A stretch of DNA of 64,000 nt from JADGRB01 sp963835825 (GCA_963835825.1 CAWIGZ010000004.1:372001-436000), one strand, 5' to 3'; counted from the stretch's first letter, positions 28,717-37,720 are shown. Made by a program: numbers and translations. Notes: a model not told the origin generated them from the letters alone.

Positions 28717-29916
28717 CTAGAGCATTCCGGACAGCAGGATAGCGCCCGAGGTGACGACCTCGTCGCCGCGATCCACGCCCCGCACGATCGGCAGGTAATC
28801 GGTCCCTTCGTCCTCGTTGACGGCGACGATCCGGCGGCTGAACTTGAGGCGGCCGTCGGGCGCCTGGCCGGTGCGGACGAAGACCATCGTCTGGTCGCCG
28901 ACCCGCAGCAGCGAGGCGCGGGGCAGCGCCGTCACCGCAGGCGCCGCGACGGAGATGGCGACGGTGGCGTACATCTCGGGCTTGAGCTCGCGCGTGGGGT
29001 TGGGGATCGAGCAACGGACCCGCGCGGTGCGCGAGGTCGGATCGAGCGCGTCGGAGATCCAGTCGACCTTGCCGGCGAAGGCCTTGTCGGGGTAGGCGAC
29101 GACCTTGATGCTGACGGGCGCGCCCCGCCGCACGCGTGCCAGATCCATCTCGAAGACGTCGGCGAACACCCAGACCGAGTCGATTTCGCCCACGGTGAAC
29201 AGCTCGACCGCCGCGCCGCCAGAGTACTGCCCTTGCACCTCGGCCCCAGGGTTCACGTTGCGGGCGATCACCTGGCCGTCGATCGGCGCGCGCAGCGTGA
29301 ACTCCTGCGAGGCCTTTTCATTCGACGAGCTGCGGAAGAGGCGGGCCTTCTGCTGGGCGCGATCCATCTCCGCCTTGGCCTTGCCGTAGCTGTCCTCGGC
29401 CGACTCGAAGTCGCGCTGCGAGCCGGCGTGCGCGTCGTAGAGCTCTTTCTGGCGCCGGAAGTCGTGCTCCGAAGCAACAATGTCGGCCTGGGCCTTGCCG
29501 TAATCGGCGATGGCGTTGCCGACGTCGGGTGATTCGATGATGGCCAGCGGGTCCCCCTTTTTCACCCGCTCGCCCGGGTTGGCCACGATGCGCTTGATCC
29601 GCCCGGTCACCGGGGAAAAGATGTGCGCGACGCGGAGGTCGTCGAAGGAGACCTTGCCGGTGGTGACGATCTCGTTGCCGACGCCGTGCTCGGCCACCGG
29701 CTCGACCTGGACCTTGGCGTCGCGGACCTGCTGCGCGGTCAGCCAGACCTCGCCTTCCGGCGGTGGCGCCAACGCGTTGGCCGCGGCGGGGGCATTCCGG
29801 CAGCCGGACGAGGGGGCGGCCATCGCGGCGGCGAGGACCAGGGCCGCGAGGCGGGCCCAGCTCCAAGTCCAGAGCCGCGTCGGTGTCCGCTTCGAGCTTC
29901 TTTGCGACGTGGTCAT
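28717..29916 (-). CDS. RND periplasmic adaptor (CzcB/CusB-like)
   Basis: A 399-aa membrane fusion protein linking the permease to the outer-membrane channel. Signal/anchor with a lipobox-like SSGCRN (Cys39). A barrel-sandwich half (FSPVTGRIKRIVANPGERVKKGDPL), a helical hairpin (about residues 115-185: ADYGKAQADIVASEHDFRRQ) and the second half (RAPIDGQVIARNVNPGAEVQ) follow in the normal order. The final domain ends GAILLSGML. No His-rich CzcB metal domain is present. Its ATG overlaps the TolC gene stop by 4 nt. Confidence 0.9.
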   Translation of the reverse strand: MTTSQRSSKRTPTRLWTWSWARLAALVLAAAMAAPSSGCRNAPAAANALAPPPEGEVWLTAQQVRDAKVQVEPVAEHGVGNEIVTTGKVSFDDLRVAHIFSPVTGRIKRIVANPGERVKKGDPLAIIESPDVGNAIADYGKAQADIVASEHDFRRQKELYDAHAGSQRDFESAEDSYGKAKAEMDRAQQKARLFRSSSNEKASQEFTLRAPIDGQVIARNVNPGAEVQGQYSGGAAVELFTVGEIDSVWVFADVFEMDLARVRRGAPVSIKVVAYPDKAFAGKVDWISDALDPTSRTARVRCSIPNPTRELKPEMYATVAISVAAPAVTALPRASLLRVGDQTMVFVRTGQAPDGRLKFSRRIVAVNEDEGTDYLPIVRGVDRGDEVVTSGAILLSGML

Positions 29917-31250
29917 TGCACCACCTCCGTGGCGGTGGCGGCTTCGATCTGGAAGATGGCGTTCCAGTAGGCGGTCAGGTTTTGGATGTACTCGCCCTTG
30001 ACGGCGACGTACGTCCGTTGTGCGTCCAGATACTCCAACAAAGAAGCGGCCCCTTTCTGGTACTGAAGCTCGACCAGCTGGCGCGCGCGCTGCGCCCGAT
30101 CGAGCAAGCGTCCTTCCATCCGCTGCACTTGACGCTGCGCCGTCTGGTAGCCGGCGTACGCGCTCTCCACGTCGGCCACCACCTGAGCGCGCAGCTTCGC
30201 CGCCTGCGCGTCCTGCGTCCGCGCGTCGGCCTCGGCCTTCTTGATCTCGCCCTGCTGCTGATAGAAGAGCGGCAGCGTGCCGGTGAGCGAGATCTCCAGC
30301 GTCGGCGGTGAGATCGCCGACGGAGGAGTGCAGGGCGGCGGCGCATTGCCCGAGCCCTGCTCCGAGTACTGCACGCCCAAACCGAAGTCGGGAAAGCGCT
30401 GCCGGCGGGCGAGGGCGACCGACTGCGCGGCGCGCGTCCGCTGACTCTCCTGCGCCCGAAGGTCGGGGCGCGTCTCCATCGCCCGCTCGACCAGCGCCTC
30501 CACGCTGGCGTTCTGCAGCACGGGGGTCGCCGAGCGGAGCTGGGCGGCGTCGACCGCAAAGTCGTTGAAGACGTGCCGCTGCCCGAGGAGAAACGCCAGC
30601 TGCACCTTGGCCGTCCGGAGCGCCAGCGTCGCGGCGTCGACCATCTGCTCCGCCTCCAGCTTGGCGGTCTCGGTGCGCGACAGGTCGACCTCCGAGATGG
30701 CGCCGCTCTTGTAGCGGATCTGGTTCAGGTCGAAGGTGTGCGCCGTCGACTCGGCGGTCTCGTGGGCGAGCTCCAGGGCCTCGCCGGCCGCGACCGCCTG
30801 GTAGTAGACCTGCTTGACCTGTAGCTCGAGCGTCCGCAGCGCGTCGGCCCGCCCGAGCCGGGCCGCAGCCAGCGCCGCGTCGGCCACGCTCCGGCGGAGG
30901 CCCCGCTTGCCCGACAGCGTGTCGACGATGGCGTTCGAGTCGCCGAGGCCGGCGAACCAGCCGTTGTGCGACTCGAAGGCGTTGCCCTGGAAGAACGAAT
31001 GGTACAAGCCGCCCGTGACGCTCGGGTTGGCGACGGCACCCGCCGCCAGCGCGTCGCCGGCCGCCCCCTCCGCGGCGGCCTCGGCGATCAGCAGGTCGAG
31101 GCCGTGCGCTCGAAACAGGGCGACCGCCTGACTCAGCGTCAGCGTCGGGGGAAGGACCGGCTCAGGCGGAAGCTCCGCCGCGGAGACCGGCGCGGCCAGG
31201 GCTGCCAGGATCGCGATGAGCGGGACAGTGAACAAGGGACGCAGGGGCAC
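29913..31250 (-). CDS. TolC-family outer-membrane channel (CzcC-like)
   Basis: A 445-aa outer-membrane efflux protein and first gene of the RND operon. Signal peptide (LIAILAALAAPVSAAE), then two OEP repeats of long helices (TLSQAVALFRAHGLDLLIAE, ALAAARLGRADALRTLELQV) with barrel strands between. The C-terminal repeat has LVELQYQKGAASLLEYLDAQ, typical of the family. Length is normal. The region upstream (31251-31409) contains a perfect 6-bp inverted repeat (31340-31354) that may be an operator. No metal-sensing regulator is adjacent. Confidence 0.9.
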   Translation of the reverse strand: MPLRPLFTVPLIAILAALAAPVSAAELPPEPVLPPTLTLSQAVALFRAHGLDLLIAEAAAEGAAGDALAAGAVANPSVTGGLYHSFFQGNAFESHNGWFAGLGDSNAIVDTLSGKRGLRRSVADAALAAARLGRADALRTLELQVKQVYYQAVAAGEALELAHETAESTAHTFDLNQIRYKSGAISEVDLSRTETAKLEAEQMVDAATLALRTAKVQLAFLLGQRHVFNDFAVDAAQLRSATPVLQNASVEALVERAMETRPDLRAQESQRTRAAQSVALARRQRFPDFGLGVQYSEQGSGNAPPPCTPPSAISPPTLEISLTGTLPLFYQQQGEIKKAEADARTQDAQAAKLRAQVVADVESAYAGYQTAQRQVQRMEGRLLDRAQRARQLVELQYQKGAASLLEYLDAQRTYVAVKGEYIQNLTAYWNAIFQIEAATATEVVQ

Positions 31251-31339
31251 GACCGGGCACCTTGCAAGACCTGTGCTCCAGTGTAAGCCGTCAAAATCCC
31301 GAGAAAATGGCCGGAGCCGCGTCTCCGGTTTCGCCCCAC

Positions 31340-31354
31340 CACAAGTTTCTTGTG
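31340..31354. promoter_or_regulatory. Palindrome upstream of RND operon
   Basis: CACAAG-TTT-CTTGTG, a perfect 6-bp inverted repeat, 90 nt before the TolC-like gene start in AT-rich sequence for this genome. Candidate operator; it could also act as a terminator for the MBL-fold gene that ends at 31410. Confidence 0.4.
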
Positions 31355-31409
31355 TGTCTGGCGAAAGTTTCCTTCAGCCAGTGTCCGGCCAGTTGCTGGA
31401 CGTCCAAGC

Positions 31410-32414
31410 TCAGGGGCGCGCCGGCACGACGATCGTCTCGCCGACGGCAGCGACGTGGGCGGCCGAGTCGGTGAGGCCGCGGGCGGCCGCGCCCTGGCGG
31501 AACAGCGCGGGCGGCTCGTCGAGCGGCTCGTCGGTCAGCTTGAAAGTTCCCCAGTGCATGGCGACCACCTTGCGGGCGCCGAGATCTTGGAAAGCGCGCA
31601 AGGCGTCCTCCGGGTTCATGTGCTGCTTCGACATGAACCACTGCGGATCGTAGGCGCCGATCGGCAACAGCGCGACGTCGAGCCCGGGGAAGCGCCGGCC
31701 GATCTCGGCGAACCCTTCGAAGTAGGCCGTGTCGCCGGAGTGGTAGATCGAAACGCCGCCGCTCTCGAGCACGAAGCCGCCCCACAGCGCGCGGTTCGCG
31801 TCGTTGAGCCCGCGCCGGCTCCAGTGCTGGCTGGGGACGTAGGTGACGCGGACACCGCCGACGTCGACGGCGTCCCACCAGCCGAGCTCGGTCACCGGCA
31901 GGCGGCGACCGATGAGACGGGCGTTCTCCAGGCCCACCACCACCGGCGCGCCGACCGCGCGCAGCGACGGCGCGTCCATGTGGTCGTAGTGGTTGTGGCT
32001 CACGAGCTGCGCGGCGATCGGCGGCAGCGCCTCCGCCGGCAGCGGCGGCTCCCCGTTTCGTTTGATCACCACGCTCACCGAGTCGCCCAGCACCGGATCG
32101 ATCAGCAGCGAGCGGCCACCGAGCTGCACCAGCCAGCTGGCGTGTCCCAGCCAGGTGAGCCGCGCCCCCTCGCCCGGCGCGGGCGGGATGCTCAGCGCCG
32201 CCGGATCGGGCATCACCGCCGGGACAGCGGCTCGCGGCGGGCTCTTGCGGCGGCGGCCGGCCAGCTTGTCGGCGACGGCCCACTGGTAAACCGCCTTGAA
32301 CGGATGGGGCCCCGACCCGTCGAGGTTGACGAAGCGCCCGTCCGGAGCGCGTTTGAAGCGCTCCGTGGCGACGGCCGCGGGGGTCACCGGAAACGTGGCG
32401 CCGGGGTCGGGCAT
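31410..32414 (-). CDS. MBL-fold hydrolase (NAPE-PLD/UlaG-like)
   Basis: A 334-aa cytoplasmic metallo-beta-lactamase-fold hydrolase. The metal-binding motif SHNHYDHMD (HxHxDH) is intact, with further ligands in PSQHWSRRGLND, the Asp of YHSGDTAYFEG and the His of VAMHWGTF. The N-terminal F-K-A-V-Y-Q-W segment and WSRRGLNDANRALWGGFV are typical of the N-acyl-phosphatidylethanolamine phospholipase D-like branch, so a lipid phosphodiesterase activity is plausible but not shown. The neighbouring DUF2156 membrane protein also concerns phospholipids. Confidence 0.82.
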   Translation of the reverse strand: MPDPGATFPVTPAAVATERFKRAPDGRFVNLDGSGPHPFKAVYQWAVADKLAGRRRKSPPRAAVPAVMPDPAALSIPPAPGEGARLTWLGHASWLVQLGGRSLLIDPVLGDSVSVVIKRNGEPPLPAEALPPIAAQLVSHNHYDHMDAPSLRAVGAPVVVGLENARLIGRRLPVTELGWWDAVDVGGVRVTYVPSQHWSRRGLNDANRALWGGFVLESGGVSIYHSGDTAYFEGFAEIGRRFPGLDVALLPIGAYDPQWFMSKQHMNPEDALRAFQDLGARKVVAMHWGTFKLTDEPLDEPPALFRQGAAARGLTDSAAHVAAVGETIVVPARP

Positions 32415-32578
32415 GCACGAATTGAAGCAGGCTTCGCCGCGCCGGCCAAGCGAGCAGCCGATGGGCTCTCCTCGGCGACGGTGTGGAGGCCGGCGCTAGG
32501 CCGCCTATCGGGCGGCACGTCGTCGGGCCAATGTCCGTCGTTCGCTTCGCTCACCGTCGCCTTTTCGGCGACGCCCTC

Positions 32579-33973
32579 CTAGCCGTCGGCTTGGCGCCCC
32601 GAGCGGTGGCCGGACCAGAGCAACAGGGCCGCCAGGCTGGGCGCAATGACGGAGATCGCCGCGACGGTGAACGTGAGGGCGTTGCGCGGGCCGTGGCGCA
32701 GGTTCCAGCCCAGAACCTGGACCAACGTGGCCACCGCGTCCGCGGTCACCAGCGACGCCAGCACGGTGTCGAGCCCGCGTCGCCATCGGCGCGCCAGGCT
32801 GGTGAGCGCCAGCGCCAGCGTCGCGTCGAACGCCACCCAGGCCCACTTGACGACGTGCGCAGGGAACCAGCGGGCGCTCGGCGCCGCCGCGATCAGGATC
32901 GTCCAGGGGATCAGGATCAGCGCCAGCGCCTGGATCAAGACCGCCGGACGTCGCAGCAGCGCGTGCAGACCAAAGCGAAGCAGGCCGCCGCGCGCGAACG
33001 CCGCCAGCGCGTCGTAGACGGTGACGATTCCCAGCTGCCCGGGCGGGTAGGAGATGAAGATCGGCGCCCAGCCGTTTGGGCGCAGCTTGGCCTTGAAGGC
33101 GTGGACGCCGCCGAAATTGTAGAGGGGACTGCCGGTGCGGCGCAGGGCGCGCAGCCAGGGACCGACCGCGCCCGCCAGGGGCGCCAGGCCCAGCGTCAGG
33201 TAGCGGCTCCCGTCGGCGGCCGCCGAGCGCATCGCCGCATCGACCAGCAGCTCGGCGGTCCCGTTGGGCGCCTCGGGCGACCGGATGAGATCCTCGATGA
33301 ACCAGCCGCGCCGCGCGAAGACCGGCACCATGCTGAGGAACCCGACCAGCGCGTCGCCTTGCGTGGCGGCGAAGAAGCGCCGCTCCGCCAGCTCGGTGTG
33401 AAGGTGCATCTGGACGAGGAACCCCATGGGCGGCATCGGACGCGCCGCCTCCCAGCGCGCGATCAGGCGGTCGACGCTGGCGCGCGGCTCGCCCGCCGGG
33501 TCGGCGAACAGGCCCGGGTCGAACGGGCGCACGGTGACTCCCTTGGCGCGCGAGCGGCGGAGCTGTTCGCGCAGGCTGCGCGAACGTCGCAAGGTTTCGG
33601 TCCAGGCGAGAGGATCCCAGTCCGCCTGCTCGCCGATGCGCATGGCCGCGAACGGCGCGGCCGTGGCGAACCGATCCTCGGTCCCGAAGAAGCAGGCCCG
33701 CCGCCGGTGCGCGGCGGCCGCAGCCACGAACCTGAGGGCGACGGCGGGGGCGCGATCGACGCTGGTGATCGGCGCGGCGGCCGCCACCCAGGCCCGGCCG
33801 GTGTCCAGGTAAGCGACGCAGGCGTCGTCCTGGTTGCCGTCTTGCTCGTCGAACCAGTAGAGAAAGCCCGGCTCGAGGATCTGGAACGAGGTGGCGTTCC
33901 ACCCGTGGCGGCGCAGGATCGCCAGCGCCCGCTGGCGATCGCCGTCGCCCGTCGCCGTCGCAGAGGTCGTCAC
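32579..33973 (-). CDS. DUF2156/PGLS-domain membrane protein
   Basis: A 464-aa protein whose N-terminal ~300 residues are a DUF2156 (phosphatidylglycerol lysyltransferase C-terminal, dual GNAT) domain: HGWNATSFQILEPGFLYWF, SLREQLRRSRAKGVTVR and TLGLAPLAG are diagnostic. About four to five membrane helices follow (VLIQALALILIPWTILIAA, VAAISVIAPSLAALLLW). In MprF and LysX the membrane part comes first; here the order is reversed and the large flippase domain is missing. It may aminoacylate a lipid or another acceptor. The start is GTG at 33973, with no convincing Shine-Dalgarno. Confidence 0.78.
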   Translation of the reverse strand: MTTSATATGDGDRQRALAILRRHGWNATSFQILEPGFLYWFDEQDGNQDDACVAYLDTGRAWVAAAAPITSVDRAPAVALRFVAAAAAHRRRACFFGTEDRFATAAPFAAMRIGEQADWDPLAWTETLRRSRSLREQLRRSRAKGVTVRPFDPGLFADPAGEPRASVDRLIARWEAARPMPPMGFLVQMHLHTELAERRFFAATQGDALVGFLSMVPVFARRGWFIEDLIRSPEAPNGTAELLVDAAMRSAAADGSRYLTLGLAPLAGAVGPWLRALRRTGSPLYNFGGVHAFKAKLRPNGWAPIFISYPPGQLGIVTVYDALAAFARGGLLRFGLHALLRRPAVLIQALALILIPWTILIAAAPSARWFPAHVVKWAWVAFDATLALALTSLARRWRRGLDTVLASLVTADAVATLVQVLGWNLRHGPRNALTFTVAAISVIAPSLAALLLWSGHRSGRQADG

Positions 33974-34078
33974 GCAGACAGTCCAGTGGTCGTCATGAGG
34001 TGCTGGTCGCCGTGATACGCTGGGATTCGCCCGGCGCGCGTCAAGCTTATCGCAAGCGGCCGCTGCACCTGGTTCGTC

Positions 34079-34510
34079 ATGACGGCAAGAGCACCGGTAA
34101 CCATTCGAGCGTTCCGCGAGGCCGACCGGCTTCAGCTGGTTCAGCTCTGGACGGCGGTCTTCGCCGACGAGCCGCCACGCAACGCGCCCACCCGCATGAT
34201 CGACCGCGCGCTCGCTGTTCGTCCGGAGTCACTCCTGGTCGCCGAGCTCGACGGCGCGTTGGTGGGGGCGGTCATCGCGGGCTGGGACGGCGTACGCGGC
34301 TGGATTTACCATCTGGCCGTCTCGCCCGCGCAGCGACGGTGGGGGATCGCCACGCGGCTCATGCGCGAGGCGGAGGCGACATTGCGTGCCCTCGGCTGTC
34401 CGAAGATCAACCTCCAGGTTCGCGCGGCCAATCAAGGCGTGGTCGCGTTCTATCGGGCGCTCGGTTATCAGCTCGAAGACCGGCTCAGCATGGGGCGCGC
34501 GCTCGATTGA
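34079..34510 (+). CDS. GNAT acetyltransferase (YpeA-like)
   Basis: A 143-aa GNAT N-acetyltransferase of the YpeA group. It shows the acetyl-CoA loop QRRWGIATRLM (QxxGxG/A) and the C-terminal KINLQVRAANQGVVAFYRALGY, which is nearly diagnostic for this group. Substrate unknown. The stop (TGA, 34508-34510) overlaps a TTG start of the downstream glycosyltransferase, so the two are translationally coupled. Confidence 0.9.
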   Translation: MTARAPVTIRAFREADRLQLVQLWTAVFADEPPRNAPTRMIDRALAVRPESLLVAELDGALVGAVIAGWDGVRGWIYHLAVSPAQRRWGIATRLMREAEATLRALGCPKINLQVRAANQGVVAFYRALGYQLEDRLSMGRALD

Positions 34511-36282
34511 ACCGCCGTCTGCCGCCCAAGGTGGTCCTGGCAGCGATCCTGGCCGTGGGGCTGGGATTGCGCCTGTGGGGGATCGCCTTCTCGCCGAGCA
34601 CGCCCGTCGGCCGCCCCGATGAGGACATCTTCGCCGTCGGGGCGCTGCACATGTTCGGGCGTCCCTTCGATCGCCTCGACACCGGATGGCCGGACGGGAT
34701 CTTCATCGTCTGTCACGCCGTTCTTTGGCTCGAGCACGCGTGGTATCGGCTGCGCTACGGGGTCGACGTCAACATGGGCTGTCTGGTGGCGGTCAATTCG
34801 ATCGCCGCTTACCTGCCGATCCGCATCGTCTCTGCCGTTCTGGGAAGCGCCACCGCCTGGATCGTGGGCGCTATCGCGGGCGAGCTCGCTCCCGAGCGCA
34901 GCGACGTGCCGCTCTGGGCGGCCGCCCTCTATGCCGTCAATTACCTGGTCGGCCGCGACGGCCATTTCGCCGTCAGCGATGCTCTGCTCTGCTTCGAAAT
35001 CTCGCTGGCGCTGTTGTTTTTCGCGCGGGCGACGACGCGCAGCGCCTGGTGGCTGGTGGCGGCGGCCTTCTGGGCCGGAACGGCCTTCAGCACCAAATAC
35101 AGCGCGATCGGGCTGGTCTTTCCCTGCGTGGCCGCGGCCGTCGAAACCTTCCGCCGGGAGCGCCTGGGTGCAAGGCTTCCCATCGCCTGCGCGGTGCTCG
35201 CCGGTCTGCTCGGTGTCCTGGTCTGGTCGCCGGACATCGCCGCGCACTGGTCCACGTTTCGCGGTGGGCTCTTCGGTCACTTCAGCCGGTACGGAACGCT
35301 CGACACCCCGCTGGGTGCGATCTTCTATCCGGGGACGGTGTTTCCGGCGGCGTTCGGCTGGCCCGGTTTTCTGCTCTGCGTGGGAGGGCTGGTCTGGTGC
35401 GTGCGTCGGCGCGTCGGCCTCTTTCTGGTCGTCTACGTGTCGATGTTCTGCGCGTGCGTGCTGGGACCGCTGCACGCCATCTTCGTGCGCTACGGCTCAC
35501 CGGTGGTCCCGGCGATGGCGGCCGCCGGTGGCATCGCGGCGTCCTTGCTTCGCCGCCGGCTCTCGGAGCGCGGGTCGCCCTGGCTGGCCTGGGGGGTGGT
35601 CGCGTTGGTCGCGCTTGCGCTGCCGACGGCGCGCCTGGTGGCATTCGACCGGTTGCTGGCGCGGCCGGACACGCGCGACCTGGCCCAGGATTGGCTGATC
35701 GCGCAGGGCCCAGGGGCGGTCGTCCTGACCGAGGGCGCTTATGGGCAGGTCCACGCCGTTGATCCGAGCGTCGTCGCTGTTTGCAAGCAGGAGCTGCCGG
35801 TGAATCTCTGGCGACCGACGCCGGTCCTCCTGGCGCCGACGCGACCGCAGGCGGCCGCCCCCGGCGAGCTTCAATGGACCGTCAACCGGCGTTGGTTGCC
35901 GGTGCGGCTGGCCAACGAACCGGCGCTTGCCGGCCAGGGGGAAGCGGGGTGGGAGCGGATCGGCTTCTTGGGGACCGAGCGCTTCGTCATCTGGGAGTAC
36001 GATCAGCTGCTGGCGCTGAACGATCTCCACGCGCCGTCGGCGCCGGATTTCTTGTCGCGCGCCGAAGGGCCCCGCGCGATCGGTTGGGTGGTGGGACGGA
36101 GCGACCGCGCCCGCCCCGTCGATCCCTGCTGGACGCCGATGGCGAGCTTCTCGTCCGGACAGCAGGACGCGGCAGAGTGGGACACGGTCGATGCGTTCCT
36201 GGTTCCCTTCGAGAACTTCGGCGTGATGGACCGCCCCGGCCCCCAGATTTCTATCTACAAGAACGCGTGCAAAGGTCGATGA
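34507..36282 (+). CDS. GT39-like membrane glycosyltransferase
   Basis: A 591-aa polytopic protein of the PMT/ArnT superfamily, which moves sugars from lipid-linked donors in the periplasm. The acidic first-loop motif GRPDEDIFAV carries the likely catalytic Asp/Glu, and a second family feature is RDGHFAVSDALLCFE. About eleven helices precede a C-terminal periplasmic domain of some 170 residues. The start is taken as TTG at 34507 (NRRLPPKVVLAAIL), which overlaps the GNAT stop; a longer upstream frame would overlap the whole GNAT gene and lacks family-like sequence. Confidence 0.78.
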   Translation: MNRRLPPKVVLAAILAVGLGLRLWGIAFSPSTPVGRPDEDIFAVGALHMFGRPFDRLDTGWPDGIFIVCHAVLWLEHAWYRLRYGVDVNMGCLVAVNSIAAYLPIRIVSAVLGSATAWIVGAIAGELAPERSDVPLWAAALYAVNYLVGRDGHFAVSDALLCFEISLALLFFARATTRSAWWLVAAAFWAGTAFSTKYSAIGLVFPCVAAAVETFRRERLGARLPIACAVLAGLLGVLVWSPDIAAHWSTFRGGLFGHFSRYGTLDTPLGAIFYPGTVFPAAFGWPGFLLCVGGLVWCVRRRVGLFLVVYVSMFCACVLGPLHAIFVRYGSPVVPAMAAAGGIAASLLRRRLSERGSPWLAWGVVALVALALPTARLVAFDRLLARPDTRDLAQDWLIAQGPGAVVLTEGAYGQVHAVDPSVVAVCKQELPVNLWRPTPVLLAPTRPQAAAPGELQWTVNRRWLPVRLANEPALAGQGEAGWERIGFLGTERFVIWEYDQLLALNDLHAPSAPDFLSRAEGPRAIGWVVGRSDRARPVDPCWTPMASFSSGQQDAAEWDTVDAFLVPFENFGVMDRPGPQISIYKNACKGR

Positions 36283-36309
36283 CCCGGGGCCGAGCGGCTG
36301 TCCCGGCGC

Positions 36310-36315
36310 TAGAAT
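36310..36315 (+). promoter_or_regulatory. Candidate -10 box (TAGAAT)
   Basis: TAGAAT (5 of 6 to consensus) ends 7 nt before the pirin ATG at 36323, which has no Shine-Dalgarno. No -35 is recognised. Confidence 0.4.
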
Positions 36316-36322
36316 TCGCTGG

Positions 36323-37346
36323 ATGAGCAGCTCCGACGCCATCCTCTCGGTGACGCCGCTGGGATTCCCCTGGCAGCCGCGCGATCCCTTCCTGTTCTGC
36401 GTCCACCACGACGATCGCTACCCGCGCGGGAACGATCGCCTGGGGCCGGCCGCCACGCTGGACGGGCGCAACCTCGGGCAGGACTTCGAGGGGCGGGACG
36501 GCTGGCGCATGTACCACGGCGAGGTGGTGCCCGGCTTTCCCCAGCATCCGCACCGGGGATTTGAAACGGTGACCGTCGTGCGCCGGGGGCTCTGCGATCA
36601 CGCCGACTCGGTCGGGGCGGCGGCCCGCTACGGCGAGGGGGACGCGCAGTGGCTGACGGCCGGCGGCGGCATCCTGCATTCGGAGATGTTCCCGCTCGTC
36701 GATCCCGAGCGGCCGAACCCGCTGGAGCTGTTTCAGATCTGGCTCAATCTTCCGCGCGCGCAGAAGATGGTCGAGCCGCACTTCTCGATGCTCTGGAGCG
36801 GGATGATTCCGCACAAGCTCGAGACCGATGCGCAAGGGCGCAAGGTCGAGGTGACGATCATCGCCGGCCAATATGGCGACCTGCGGGCGCCGCCGCCGCC
36901 GCCGGCCTCCTGGGCTGCGCAGCCCGACGCCGACGTAGCGATCTGGACCATCAAGCTCGGGCCTGGGGCCTCCTGGACGCTGCCGCCGGCGCGGGCGGGC
37001 TCGAACCGGGCGCTGTATTTTTTCCGCGGCGCCGGGCTGCGCGCCGGCGGGCGGGAGATCCCCGCTTCGCACGAGATCGTGCTTTCGCCCGAGCGCGAGC
37101 GTGGTGCTGGAGGCGGGCGCCGACGAGGCGGAGCTGTTGCTCTTGCAGGGGCGCCCCATCGGCGAGCCGGTCGTCGCCTACGGTCCGTTCGTGATGAACA
37201 CCCGCGCCGAGATCCAGCAGACGTTCGCCGACTACCAGCGCACGCAGTTCGGCGGCTGGCCCTGGCCCAGCCCCGAGCCGGTTCACCCGCGCGACGAAGG
37301 GCGCTTCGCGCGGCACGCCGACGGGCGCATCGAGCGTCCGGGCTGA
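36323..37346 (+). CDS. Pirin family protein (frameshifted)
   Basis: Bicupin of the pirin family; members bind iron and some show quercetinase activity. The N-terminal cupin has HPHRGFETVTVV and the metal-site region GGGILHSEM. The first frame runs up to HEIVLSPERE, then the family sequence continues in the +1 frame as SVVLEAGADEAELLLLQGRP to GPFVMNT and GGWPWP, ending at 37346. Dropping one C from the CCC run at 37088-37090 joins the two perfectly (HEIVLSPSASVVLEAG) and gives about 340 codons. Probably a base-call error or a recent mutation. Confidence 0.85.
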
Positions 37347-37351
37347 CCGCC

Positions 37352-37576
37352 ATGGCCACGACCACCATCACCGGGTTCCACCAGGACGCTGAAGGCGACT
37401 GGGTGGCGGAGCTCGCCTGCGGTCATTGCCAGCACGTCCGCCATCGGCCCCCCTGGCAGCTGCGCCCGTGGGCGGCGACCGAGGTGGGGCGCGCCGAGCG
37501 TGTCGGCCAGGAGATCGAATGTCCGCTGTGCGAGCGGCAGGCGGACCAGCGCGGCGCTCGAGACGCCGACCGTTAG
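37352..37576 (+). CDS. DUF3565 zinc-ribbon-like protein
   Basis: A 74-aa protein of the DUF3565 family, matching across its length: TITGFHQDAEGDWVAELACG, HCQHVRHRPPWQLRPW, then ECPLCER. CGHC and CPLC suggest one zinc. It begins 5 nt after the pirin stop and is probably co-transcribed. Function is unknown. The stop overlaps by 3 nt the end of a gene fragment on the other strand. Confidence 0.85.
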   Translation: MATTTITGFHQDAEGDWVAELACGHCQHVRHRPPWQLRPWAATEVGRAERVGQEIECPLCERQADQRGARDADR

Positions 37577-37698
37577 TTGGCGGCCGCCGTGATGTTGAGG
37601 CCGCAGATGCCGTTCGGCGAGCCGTCGGCGCCGACGCAATCGCCGGCCGACCCAGGATTGATGCAGAGGACGGCGGCCGCCAGCGGACAGACGATGGT
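37573..37698 (-). pseudogene. 3' remnant of a Cys-rich lipoprotein gene
   Basis: About 40 codons ending in TAA encode a sequence like the tail of an exported Cys-rich protein (CPLAAAVLCINPGSAGDC, GADGSPNGICGLNIT). There is no signal sequence, lipobox or plausible start: the frame upstream runs into the end of the glycoside-hydrolase gene with charged, unrelated residues. I read this as the 3' end of a gene whose front has been lost. The 144 bases 37577-37720 hold nothing else. Confidence 0.4.
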
Positions 37699-37720
37699 CC
37701 CCCGCCGTCTTTTCCGGATG

